DNA of 64,000 bases from JAYPHU01 sp964611435 (lineage in GTDB: Bacteria; Pseudomonadota; Alphaproteobacteria; Rhodospirillales; UBA2165), in NCBI GenBank assembly GCA_964611435.1, contig CAZSXT010000008.1, positions 53,748 to 117,747 on the forward strand, in the 5' to 3' direction. Of the stretch, positions 27,131 to 35,220 are shown in pieces. Below the pieces are notes generated by a model that had not been told where the DNA came from, did no database searches, and saw nothing but the letters and a program-made list of their open reading frames with translations. Both the position numbers and the translations under genes were made by a program. The first letter of the stretch is position 1. Each line of letters opens with the position of its first letter.

Positions 27131-28183
27131 CTAGCGGCCCGGCCGGATGACCAGGCAGCCGAGCTTTTGCTTCTTCAGATCAGCACACAATTGGGCGGCC
27201 TTGTCCTTATCCCGAATGGGCCCGGCGCGTAGACGATAAAAGATGCCCCGGCTGCCAAGATCGGCCTTGACCACCTGCAGGGACAGACTTCCCAACAGAT
27301 CGGGATGACGTTTTTGCAGCCTGGACCATTCCCGGCGCGCGGCGCTCTCTTCACGGACGGCCGCGAGTTGTACACTATAGCCGCTGCTGTCGGTGCTGGC
27401 CGTTTCCTGGGGTTTGGGTTTCGCCTCAGCTTTGGGCTCCGGCGTCACGGGCTTGGCGACGGGCGCGGGCTTCGCGGCGGACTTTTGCGGCGCGGATACC
27501 GCCGCCTGCGCAACAGAATCTGTCTTTGACTTCTGTTCAGCCGGCACTGTCTCTCTAATCTCCGGCAATTGAACCGGCGTCTCTTCCGGCTTTGGCGGTT
27601 CCGGCACTTGCACCGCCGGCCGCTCCGCCACCTCTACACCACCCGGTGTTTCCGGCGATATTGAGGCCGTGGGGCGTTCGTCCGGCAGGATATTCTCGAC
27701 CTTACCACCCTCAGCCGGTTTGGCTTGTTCCTCAGCGGCGGCGGCAGGCGCCGGCATGGGTTTCTCGGGCGTCGGCAGTAGATTTTCTGCCTGGCGTTCA
27801 GGCGGGTCTTTCTCCAGCCGGTCATAAACGAGCTTATCCCGGTTGGGGATATCGATGCCGCCCGGCGTATCGGGGCGGACCTTGATCTGACCCTCCGGCG
27901 CTTTGACCAGTGGAATTTCTTCGGGCGCGGGCCCGGTCAATTCCTGACCCCAAATCTCCCAGGCGCCGTACCCAGCACCAGCGATGATCAAAATCATCAC
28001 CGGTAAACGCCAGCGTTTGGGCTTTTTCGGCGCCCGCCGGCTCACCGGTTCGAATTCAAGGGTATCGGCGCGCAGTTCGCCCTGGTCCAGCTCGGGAATA
28101 TCTCCCAAGGGAACCTCATCACCAGCCGGTCTGATCGGATTATACGGACCCGTTGGCCTTGATGGCGGGTCGGCTGGGCTCAC
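27131..28183 (-). CDS. SPOR-domain cell-division/envelope protein
   Basis: A 350-residue type II membrane protein: a basic N-terminal cytoplasmic part, a TM helix (LPVMILIIAGAGYGAWEIWG, about 60-80), a long Pro/Glu/Ala-rich periplasmic linker and a C-terminal SPOR domain (about 268-345; YSVQLAAVREESAARREW, FYRLRAGPI, LGCLVI). SPOR domains bind denuded septal glycan. The GTG at 28183 is chosen because it overlaps the argS stop (GTGA); the frame further upstream is antiframe to argS. Confidence 0.9.
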   Translation of the reverse strand: MSPADPPSRPTGPYNPIRPAGDEVPLGDIPELDQGELRADTLEFEPVSRRAPKKPKRWRLPVMILIIAGAGYGAWEIWGQELTGPAPEEIPLVKAPEGQIKVRPDTPGGIDIPNRDKLVYDRLEKDPPERQAENLLPTPEKPMPAPAAAAEEQAKPAEGGKVENILPDERPTASISPETPGGVEVAERPAVQVPEPPKPEETPVQLPEIRETVPAEQKSKTDSVAQAAVSAPQKSAAKPAPVAKPVTPEPKAEAKPKPQETASTDSSGYSVQLAAVREESAARREWSRLQKRHPDLLGSLSLQVVKADLGSRGIFYRLRAGPIRDKDKAAQLCADLKKQKLGCLVIRPGR

Positions 28184-29955
28184 GATCTCAACTCCTCGAC
28201 AGGTTGCACACCCATCACGGCAAGCCCGGAGGCAATCACCATGGCAAGGGCGCTGACCAGAGCCAATCTGGCCAAGGTTAAATCCTTGTCCGATTCGGTA
28301 ATGAACCGCAAGCTGGTATCTTCCCGCGCACCCTTGGTCCATAAGGCGTGAAACGCACCGGCCAGGTCCTGCAGGTAATAGGCGATCCGGTGTGGCTCGT
28401 GGGCTTCGGCGGCGCTTTCGACGGTGCGAGGCCAGGCCGCCATTTCCTTGATCAGAGCCAGTTCCGCCGGATCACTCAGCCGGGAAAGATCGGCCGACGA
28501 CAACGCTTCCGGGGTGAGAGCCTCATCGCCGAACATTTCTACTGCTTGGCGCAACACGGACCGGCAGCGGGCGTGGGAATACTGAACATAGAACACCGGG
28601 TTGTCGCGGGTCTGTTCCTTCACCTTGGCCATGTCGAAATCAAGCTGCGCATCGTTTTTCCGCGTCAGCATGATGAAGCGCACCACATCCTTGCCGACCT
28701 CGTCGATCACCTCGCGTAGCGTGATAAACGTACCCGACCGCTTGGACATTTTCACCGGCTCGCCACCGTCCATCAGATTGACCATCTGGCAGAGCTTCAC
28801 GTCCAGTGCACCTTTATCCTCGGTCAGCGCCTTCACCGCCGCCTGCATGCGTTTCACATAGCCCCCGTGATCCGCGCCCCAGACGTCGATCATGTCGGCA
28901 TAATCTCGGTTGAACTTGTCCAGGTGGTAGGCCATGTCACTGGCGAAATAGGTCCAGGAGCCGTCGGATTTTTTCACCGGCCGGTCCACGTCGTCACCGA
29001 ACTCGGTCGCTTTAAACAGGGTCTGCGGACGGGGCTCCCAATCATCAGGCTTCTTGCCCTTGGGCGGTTCCAACACGCCGGTGTAGATCAGGTCGCGGTC
29101 TTCGAGGCTTCCCATCACCGCATCGACACCACCGGCCTCCACCAAGGCGCGTTCAGAACTGAATGTATCGTGTTCGACACCCAAGGCCGCCAGGTCGTCT
29201 CGGATCAGATCCATCATTGCGTCGACGGCGAAGCTGCGCAGCGGTTCCAGCCATTCGACCTGGTCCTTGCCGAGCCACTTATCACCATCGGCGTCCTTCA
29301 ACGCTCTACCGGCATCAATGAGGTAATCGCCGGGATAGAGGCCGTCTGGGATTTCGCCGATATCTTCCCCATGGGCCTCCCGGTAGCGGAGGTGCAATGA
29401 CCGGGCGAGCGTGTCCACCTGCGCGCCGGCATCGTTAATGTAGTATTCCTTACAGACATCATAACCGGCTTTAGCCAGTAGCCGCGCCAAGGCATCGCCG
29501 ACCACTGCGCCACGCCCATGGCCCACATGCATGGGCCCCGTCGGGTTGGCGGAGACGTATTCGACGTTGACCTTTTTACCTTGGCCCAAATCGGAATCGC
29601 CATACGCAACGCCCGCGGCGAGGATATCTTTCAGACGGTTCAGCCAGAAACCATCCGCCAGCCGCATGTTGATAAAGCCGGGGCCGGCAGCCTCGGCGCT
29701 GGTGACCTCGTCCAGCTCTTGCAATTTGGCGACGATTAAATCCGCCAGGTCGCGGGGTTTCATCCCGGCGGCTTTGGACAGCACCATGGCGGCGTTGGTG
29801 GCGACGTCCCCATGCCCGGCCTCGCGGGGCGGCTCCACCGCGACCCGAGCCGTCTCCAGCCCGGACGGCACGGTGCCCTCCCCGGCCAGAGCCTCCAGGA
29901 TGGCAATCACCCTGTCACGCAGGTATCTGAAATGATCCATCGGTTGAGCGGCCAT
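28180..29955 (-). CDS. argS: Arginyl-tRNA synthetase
   Basis: A 591-residue class I synthetase. The HIGH signature reads HVGHGRGA after YVSANPTGPM, the KMSK-like site reads KMSKRSGTFI, and the C-terminal anticodon-binding (DALR) domain covers about 475-591. Its ATG overlaps the dgt stop (TGATG) and its stop overlaps the SPOR start, indicating tight translational coupling in this operon. Confidence 0.96.
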   Translation of the reverse strand: MAAQPMDHFRYLRDRVIAILEALAGEGTVPSGLETARVAVEPPREAGHGDVATNAAMVLSKAAGMKPRDLADLIVAKLQELDEVTSAEAAGPGFINMRLADGFWLNRLKDILAAGVAYGDSDLGQGKKVNVEYVSANPTGPMHVGHGRGAVVGDALARLLAKAGYDVCKEYYINDAGAQVDTLARSLHLRYREAHGEDIGEIPDGLYPGDYLIDAGRALKDADGDKWLGKDQVEWLEPLRSFAVDAMMDLIRDDLAALGVEHDTFSSERALVEAGGVDAVMGSLEDRDLIYTGVLEPPKGKKPDDWEPRPQTLFKATEFGDDVDRPVKKSDGSWTYFASDMAYHLDKFNRDYADMIDVWGADHGGYVKRMQAAVKALTEDKGALDVKLCQMVNLMDGGEPVKMSKRSGTFITLREVIDEVGKDVVRFIMLTRKNDAQLDFDMAKVKEQTRDNPVFYVQYSHARCRSVLRQAVEMFGDEALTPEALSSADLSRLSDPAELALIKEMAAWPRTVESAAEAHEPHRIAYYLQDLAGAFHALWTKGAREDTSLRFITESDKDLTLARLALVSALAMVIASGLAVMGVQPVEELRS

Positions 29956-31279
29956 CAGTACGACTTCGCCCCCACATCGATGAGGCGAGTGTGCTCCTCA
30001 ATAGCGAACCGGTCGGTCATGCCGGCGATGTAGTCGGCGACCACCCGCGCGGTTTCNNNNNNNNNNNNNNNNNNNNNNNNNNNNNNNNNNNNNNNNNNNN
30101 NNNNNNNNNNNNNNNNNNNNNNNNNNNNNNNNNNNNNNNNNNNNNNNNNNNNNNNNTAGCGAACCGGTCGGTCATGCCGGCGATGTAGTCGGCGACCACC
30201 CGCGCGGTTTCCTCCGTCTCCGGCGCGCCGGCCTTCAGCTGCCATTCGGGCGGCATGCTGCGCGGCTCTTTCAGAAGAAGATCAAATAGGTCGCGGACGA
30301 CCCGGCGGGATTTGCTGGTCATGCGATTGACTTTGTAATGGCGGTACATGTTTTCGAACAGAAAGTCCTTGAGGCTGCGATCGATCCCGGTCATCTCCTC
30401 GGAAAAGGCGACCATTGGCTGATCCAGATGATGCACGTCGTCGGCGCTTTTGGGCGCGGCTTCTTTTAGCCGCCGGTTCGTCTCTGTCAAACAGTCCGTG
30501 ACCATGGCTCCGATCAGTTCCCGCACGGCCTCGTGACGTAGGCGGGGCCGGCTAATATCCGGATACTTGGCGCGCGCGTCCCGGAAGATGTCGCCAACCA
30601 ACGGCACGTCGGCAATGTCGTCGATCGAGAACAAGCCGGCCCGCAAGCCGTCGTCGATATCATGATTATTGTAGGCGATGTCATCGGAGAGCGCAGCCAC
30701 CTGCGCTTCGGCGCTGGCAAAGGTGTGAATCTCCAGATCATGTTTGTCGTTATATTCGGTGATATCCCTGTGAACGTCGCCGCTGAGGGGGCCATTATGT
30801 TTGACGATCCCTTCCAAGGTTTCCCAAGTCAGGTTCAGCCCGTCGAACTCGGGATAACGTTCCTCCAGCCGGGTGATGACGGAGAGGGACTGCGCATTGT
30901 GGTCAAAGCCGCCATAAGGCTGCATTAGTTCGGAAAGAGCATCTTCGCCGGCGTGGCCGAACGGCGTGTGGCCAAGATCGTGCGCTAGCGCCAATGCCTC
31001 GGCCAGATCCTCATCCAGCCGCAGCGACCGGGCGATGGACCGGGCGATCTGCGCCACCTCCAGACTATGGGTCAGGCGGGTGCGGAAATGATCCCCTTCG
31101 TGATTCACGAAGACCTGGGTCTTGTATTCGAGTCGGCGAAATCCGGAGGAATGCACAATCCGGTCCCGGTCCCGCTGAAAACAGGTGCGGGTCGGGCTTT
31201 CCGTTTCGGCGTAAAAGCGCCCCCGGCTTTGATCCGGATCGCAGGCATACGGGGCGCGATTGATAAGTGTCATAGTCAT
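29955..31279 (-). CDS. dgt: dNTP triphosphohydrolase (Dgt-like), interrupted by a false scaffold gap
   Basis: An HD-domain enzyme that converts dNTPs to nucleosides and tripolyphosphate. HSLEVAQIARS, ALAHDLGHTPFGHAGE and NNHDIDDG hold the metal ligands. RIVHSSGFRRLEYKTQVF is the family start. The 100-N gap falls in the last 40 codons, and the 55 bp on each side are identical. Collapsing the gap and one copy removes 155 bp and gives an uninterrupted 389-residue protein ending IEEHTRLIDVGAKSY. The gene is first in the argS-nagZ-scp operon. Confidence 0.9.
30057..30156. other. 100-N scaffold gap flanked by an exact 55-bp overlap
   Basis: Bases 30002-30056 and 30157-30211 are identical (TAGCGAACCGG ... 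GCGGTTTC). The fixed 100-N length and a 55-bp overlap are what a de Bruijn assembler with k=55 leaves when contigs that share a k-mer are joined by mate pairs. The gap most likely stands for no missing sequence. Confidence 0.9.
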
Positions 31280-31433
31280 GAATTTCTTGCGGCAACCTAC
31301 CTGTGCGCTGGATCGGACGCAATGTCGGCGCCCAGCTTTAGGCGTATTCGCGTTGACTTCGCGTCAAAGCAGATTACATAGCAGGCTTAAGGTGTTATGA
31401 TTAATAAAGTTTGAGAAAAACCGGATAAAATTC

Positions 31434-31772
31434 ATGAGCGACATCCAACAACTGACTGTCACCGAAAGCGCCGCCAAGCGCGTCGGCGAATTGATCGCCG
31501 GCGAAGGCGATTCGTCGCTGATGCTGCGGGTCGAAGTGTCGGCCGGCGGCTGTTCCGGCTTTCAATACGGGTTCGACCTGGACAAAAAGGTGAAAGACGA
31601 CGACAAGCTGATTGAGGCTTATGGCATCAAGGTCGTGGTCGATGAAATGTCCCTGGAAATCTTGAACGGGGCCGAAGTCGATTATGTAGACGATCTGGTC
31701 GGCGCGTCCTTCCGCATCCGGATCCCCAACGCCACGGCCTCCTGCGGCTGCGGCGTGTCTTTCTCCATGTAG
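31434..31772 (+). CDS. erpA: Iron-sulfur cluster insertion protein ErpA
   Basis: A 112-residue A-type carrier. The three cluster ligands are Cys in GGCSGFQYGF and the C-terminal CGCGVSF. The sequence TVTESAAKRVGELIA at the start and the long LVGASFRIRIPNATASCGCG end fit ErpA better than IscA or SufA. It is divergent from dgt, the usual alphaproteobacterial arrangement, with a promoter region of about 150 bp between them. Confidence 0.92.
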   Translation: MSDIQQLTVTESAAKRVGELIAGEGDSSLMLRVEVSAGGCSGFQYGFDLDKKVKDDDKLIEAYGIKVVVDEMSLEILNGAEVDYVDDLVGASFRIRIPNATASCGCGVSFSM

Positions 31773-31839
31773 GCTTCTTTTATTATACTATCGGTGTAAA
31801 TAAACTTGGCCGGCGTTACCGGCGGCTGAAGGATGCCCC

Positions 31840-32610
31840 ATGACGAAAATCGCCACCTGGAATGTGAACTCTGTGAAGGCCCGGCTACCGCTGCTGCTGC
31901 GCTGGTTGGATGAGTTCGACCCGGACGTGGTGCTGCTACAGGAACTGAAATGCGTGGACGAGGCCTTCCCTCGAGAAGAGGTGGAAGACAAGGGCTACAA
32001 CGTCGCGGTCAAGGGTCAGAAGACCTATAACGGCGTCGCCATCCTTTCCAAATCCCCCATTGATGTGGAGCTGACCGAACTGCCTGGCGACAAATCGGAC
32101 GAGCAGGCTCGCTATCTGGAGGCCTTTACCGGCGATATTCGGGTGGCGTCGATTTATTTACCCAATGGCAATCCGGTGGACACAGAAAAGTACCCTTACA
32201 AACTGGGTTTTATGGAACGGTTGTATAAACGGACCCAGGAATTGCTGGCCCTGGAAGAAGCCTTCGTGCTGGGTGGAGACTATAACGTTATCCCCCATGA
32301 CCGTGATTGTTATGACCCCAAGGCCTGGGAGGGAGACGCCCTGTTCCGCCCCGAAACCCATGCCGCGTTTCGTAAGATTATGCATTTGGGCCTGACCGAC
32401 GCCTTTCGGGCGTTCAACCAGGAAGGCGGACGTTATTCCTATTGGGATTACCAGGGTGGCGCCTGGAACAAGGATAACGGCATCCTGATTGATCATTTGC
32501 TCTTGTCGCCCCAAGCCGCAGACCGGCTGGAAGACGTCGGCATCGACAAGACGCCCCGGGGCTGGGAACGGCCATCCGATCATACCCCGGTTTGGTGCGA
32601 ATTAAGCTAG
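31840..32610 (+). CDS. xthA: Exodeoxyribonuclease III
   Basis: A 256-residue AP endonuclease/3'-5' exonuclease for base excision repair. Motifs: ATWNVNSVKARL, LLQELK (metal-binding Glu), YLPNG, GGDYNVIPHDRD and SDHTPVW (catalytic Asp-His). It follows erpA by 67 bp on the same strand, a pairing common in this class. Confidence 0.95.
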   Translation: MTKIATWNVNSVKARLPLLLRWLDEFDPDVVLLQELKCVDEAFPREEVEDKGYNVAVKGQKTYNGVAILSKSPIDVELTELPGDKSDEQARYLEAFTGDIRVASIYLPNGNPVDTEKYPYKLGFMERLYKRTQELLALEEAFVLGGDYNVIPHDRDCYDPKAWEGDALFRPETHAAFRKIMHLGLTDAFRAFNQEGGRYSYWDYQGGAWNKDNGILIDHLLLSPQAADRLEDVGIDKTPRGWERPSDHTPVWCELS

Positions 32611-32662
32611 GGTCCGGACCTTGAACATTGAAAATGAATTCTAAAGCCACACTTTATGTAGC

Positions 32663-33634
32663 ATGAGCGATCAACCACATGTCCTGATTGTCGAGGATGA
32701 CGAACTTGTCCAGTCCTATGAGCAGTTGCAATTAGAGAGCAACGGCTTCCGGGTGACCACGGCCAGCACGGGACTGGAAATGTTCGAGGCTTTATCAGCC
32801 GATCAGTTCGACCTGATCTTATTGGATTTGAACCTTCCGGACGGGGATGGACTGGACTTCGCCGAACATATTCGCGGCGCGGGCGACATACCAATCCTGG
32901 TAGCGTCAGGACGGGGCTCCACCGACGATAAGCTAACGGCGCTCAACCTGGGCAATGTGGATTACATCACCAAACCGTTCGATCCGCAGGAACTGTTCCT
33001 TCGGGTGCGCAACTTAGTGCAAATGACTAGTCCCGACGATGACCGGCCGGACACTCACGGCGAGATCAACGCACCATTGGCGCCGCTATCGTTGCGGCGC
33101 ATCCGATTTACCCCCCTGGCGCTGGGACTTCTCGTCTTGGTGATTGCTCTCGGCGCAGGCCTCGGCGGCTGGTACGTAGGCATGTCCCAGGATGGCGATG
33201 AGTTGGAAATCCGAATCGGTGAGGCCTCAACCTTGCCGCGTGCCTCGGCGCCCGCATCCGCTCCAAATCAGCAGGCTTCGGCGCCGGCGCCTACAGTTCC
33301 GGCGGCAGTGCCGGCACAGCAGCCGTCGCAAATGTCGGAAAATCCGACCCTACCAGCCGGGGAATGCCCGCCAATCCCGGATGTGGACTGGTGGCGGGTC
33401 CAAACCCATGACGCCATCCGTAACTATGTGGACACCAAGCATGACGGCAACTGGGAGAATTATACGAGATATTGGAATGCCCGTTTGAAACGGCTGGAAG
33501 ATATCTATGCCCGCAACTCCCAGGCTCTTGCCGGCACCCTTATACTGGAGGGACCGGGTCTTCTAGCCTATATCGAGAATGTGCGGGGCCGGATCGCCGC
33601 CATCACCTGCCTGGAGAAGACGGCCCAAAAGTAA
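32663..33634 (+). CDS. Membrane-tethered response regulator (REC, TM, periplasmic domain)
   Basis: A 323-residue protein of unusual build. Residues 6-118 are an apparently functional receiver: acidic triad Glu11-Asp12-Asp13, phospho-acceptor Asp55 in LILLDLNLPDGDG, Lys104 in TKPFD. Next come a basic patch and one TM segment (about 150-172), an Ala/Pro-rich linker (188-230) and a compact C-terminal domain (about 235-320) with two Cys that could form a disulfide. The topology implies that a cytoplasmic phosphorylation state is coupled to an exported domain. No kinase is adjacent; xthA is 52 bp upstream. Confidence 0.8.
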   Translation: MSDQPHVLIVEDDELVQSYEQLQLESNGFRVTTASTGLEMFEALSADQFDLILLDLNLPDGDGLDFAEHIRGAGDIPILVASGRGSTDDKLTALNLGNVDYITKPFDPQELFLRVRNLVQMTSPDDDRPDTHGEINAPLAPLSLRRIRFTPLALGLLVLVIALGAGLGGWYVGMSQDGDELEIRIGEASTLPRASAPASAPNQQASAPAPTVPAAVPAQQPSQMSENPTLPAGECPPIPDVDWWRVQTHDAIRNYVDTKHDGNWENYTRYWNARLKRLEDIYARNSQALAGTLILEGPGLLAYIENVRGRIAAITCLEKTAQK

Positions 33635-33654
33635 TTTCCCAAACACCTTTTAAT

Positions 33655-33668
33655 TTGACGCGGATCAA
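33655..33668 (+). promoter_or_regulatory. FNR/FixK-type operator
   Basis: TTGACGCGGATCAA fits the FnrL/FixK/Anr consensus TTGAY-N4-RTCAA on both half-sites. Its centre is 62 bp before the ATG of the 32-residue peptide gene at 33724, consistent with class II activation (start point near 33703). Observed by motif match only. Confidence 0.55.
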
Positions 33669-33723
33669 GGCGTAGTTGTGTAACCGTTGGCATGTTCCCC
33701 TCATTAAGGAGAGGAGACTTATT

Positions 33724-33822
33724 ATGACCGACGGAAATATTGCCTATCTCGCTCTTTGTATCGGTGCGGCCGTGATTTTTGCGGGCGTTCTGTTCGCCGT
33801 GGCCCGCTACACGAACAGTTAG
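33724..33822 (+). CDS. 32-residue single-span membrane peptide
   Basis: ATG at 33724 is preceded by a strong AAGGAGAGGAG at a good distance. The product has a short polar start (MTDGN), one TM helix of about 21 residues (IAYLALCIGAAVIFAGVLFAV) and a basic/polar end (ARYTNS). This is the build of small accessory subunits of respiratory oxidases or transporters, but I cannot name a partner. The FNR-type box upstream suggests expression at low oxygen. It is too short for usual gene-finding cut-offs. Confidence 0.65.
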   Translation: MTDGNIAYLALCIGAAVIFAGVLFAVARYTNS

Positions 33823-33877
33823 AGGATCACTTACCTGTCTGGCGTGAGGGTCCCCGCCTGCGTATAGTGACGTGGAT

Positions 33878-34726
33878 ATGAAGATTACCGGACAGGTTCA
33901 AATCCCATCCACCCAATTCGGGTTGCCGCCATTTGCCCTGGCGCGTCCCGCCAATTTGGACGAGGTGTGCGCGGCGATTGAGAAAGGCGGGCGCCCCCCT
34001 GTGTTCCTCGCCGGCGGCACCGATTTATTCCTGCAGTTTAGAAGCGGGCTTCGGCCCGAAATGGTCATCGACCTCAACACCGTGGCCGAGCTGCGGACGA
34101 TCTCCCTTGAGAACGAGACGTTGCACATCGGCGCCGGCGCCCGGCACGCGGCGGGACTGACCCATCCTGATATCAGTGCACGCCTGTCTCGACTCGCCGA
34201 AGCGTGGGAGCTGCTGGGCAACGTCCGGGTTCGCGGCATGGCCACGCTGGGCGGCAATTTGATGGCGCGAAACAATCGTTATGAAGGACCGTTGTTTGCC
34301 GCCGCCCTGAATGCGCAACTTTGCTTTCAAGGACCAGGTGGCGCGGCCCATATTTCCGCCGAGGAATATTGGACGGCAGAGACGCCGGCAAACATGGTCT
34401 TGAGCCGGATCGAGGTGCCACTGACGGGCAATCCCCGCTTTGTCTATGACCGCAGCCTGCGGCCGATCATGACCATGGCGCTGGGCCTGAGCGATGCCCC
34501 GGTCGGTGGCCTTTCGGCGCGGGTGGCCATCGGGTCCCAATGGAACGCGCCCCAGTTTTTATCGTTTGGGATCGATCGTCTATCCGACGCACAAGCAAAC
34601 GCACAAGACCTCGCCAACGTCTGTCTGGATGAATTACCGGATGATCTGGAAGACGGGGATTACATCCGCTCCGCCGGCGCAGCTATCTTAGCGCGGCTGA
34701 TCCAACGGATCGGAGAGGACACATGA
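33878..34726 (+). CDS. Xanthine dehydrogenase-family FAD-binding subunit (CoxM-like)
   Basis: A 282-residue flavin subunit of a molybdenum hydroxylase. FLAGGTDLFLQFRSGLRP is the FAD-binding loop, and VRGMATLGGNLMARNNRYEGP is the second flavin-contact region. It is first of three overlapping genes (ATGA overlap with the 2Fe-2S subunit). ATG 33878 is preferred over a GTG two codons upstream; neither has a strong Shine-Dalgarno sequence. It passes electrons from the 2Fe-2S subunit to an acceptor that is not encoded here. Confidence 0.9.
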   Translation: MKITGQVQIPSTQFGLPPFALARPANLDEVCAAIEKGGRPPVFLAGGTDLFLQFRSGLRPEMVIDLNTVAELRTISLENETLHIGAGARHAAGLTHPDISARLSRLAEAWELLGNVRVRGMATLGGNLMARNNRYEGPLFAAALNAQLCFQGPGGAAHISAEEYWTAETPANMVLSRIEVPLTGNPRFVYDRSLRPIMTMALGLSDAPVGGLSARVAIGSQWNAPQFLSFGIDRLSDAQANAQDLANVCLDELPDDLEDGDYIRSAGAAILARLIQRIGEDT

Positions 34727-35220
34727 GCAGCCCCAACATCGTCTCGGCCGGTGAGGAAATTGAAATCACCGTGACACTTAACGGGGAGACGAAAACCCTC
34801 GCCGTCCCGGCCCATCAGGTGCTGGCAGATTTGCTGCGGGAACAACTGGGGCTTAAGGGCGGGAATGTTTCCTGCGCGTCGGGTGTCTGTGGCAGTTGTA
34901 CGATCCTGGCGGATGGCGAGCCTGTCGCCGCCTGCGCCCAGTTTGCTTATCAGATGGACGGCAAAACCCTGACCACTGTCGAAGGTCTGGGCGAAAACGG
35001 TCAATTGTCGGCGGTGCAAAAAGCCTTTTCCGAGCACAGCGCCTTTCAATGCGGCTATTGCACGCCGGGGATGATTTTGCTGGCAACCGCATTGTTGGAG
35101 CAGAACCCCGCCCCCACCCGCGACGAGATCAGGACCTGGATGTCGGCGAATATCTGCCGTTGCACCGGCTATGAGATGATCATCGAGGCTGTCGAGTTGG
35201 CGGCGGGAGAGAGCGCGTGA
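34723..35220 (+). CDS. Xanthine dehydrogenase-family 2Fe-2S subunit (CoxS-like)
   Basis: A 165-residue electron-transfer subunit with two 2Fe-2S clusters. Plant-type ligands lie in GNVSCASGVCGSCTILADG; the second helical cluster is in FQCGYCTPGM and NICRCTGYEMI. It overlaps the flavin subunit by 4 bp and the Mo subunit by 4 bp (GTGA). Confidence 0.95.
   Translation: MSSPNIVSAGEEIEITVTLNGETKTLAVPAHQVLADLLREQLGLKGGNVSCASGVCGSCTILADGEPVAACAQFAYQMDGKTLTTVEGLGENGQLSAVQKAFSEHSAFQCGYCTPGMILLATALLEQNPAPTRDEIRTWMSANICRCTGYEMIIEAVELAAGESA

Noticed and set aside
30057..30156. True missing sequence or tandem duplication in dgt
   Set aside because: Exact 55-bp identity at both edges and frame restoration after collapse point to an assembler join.
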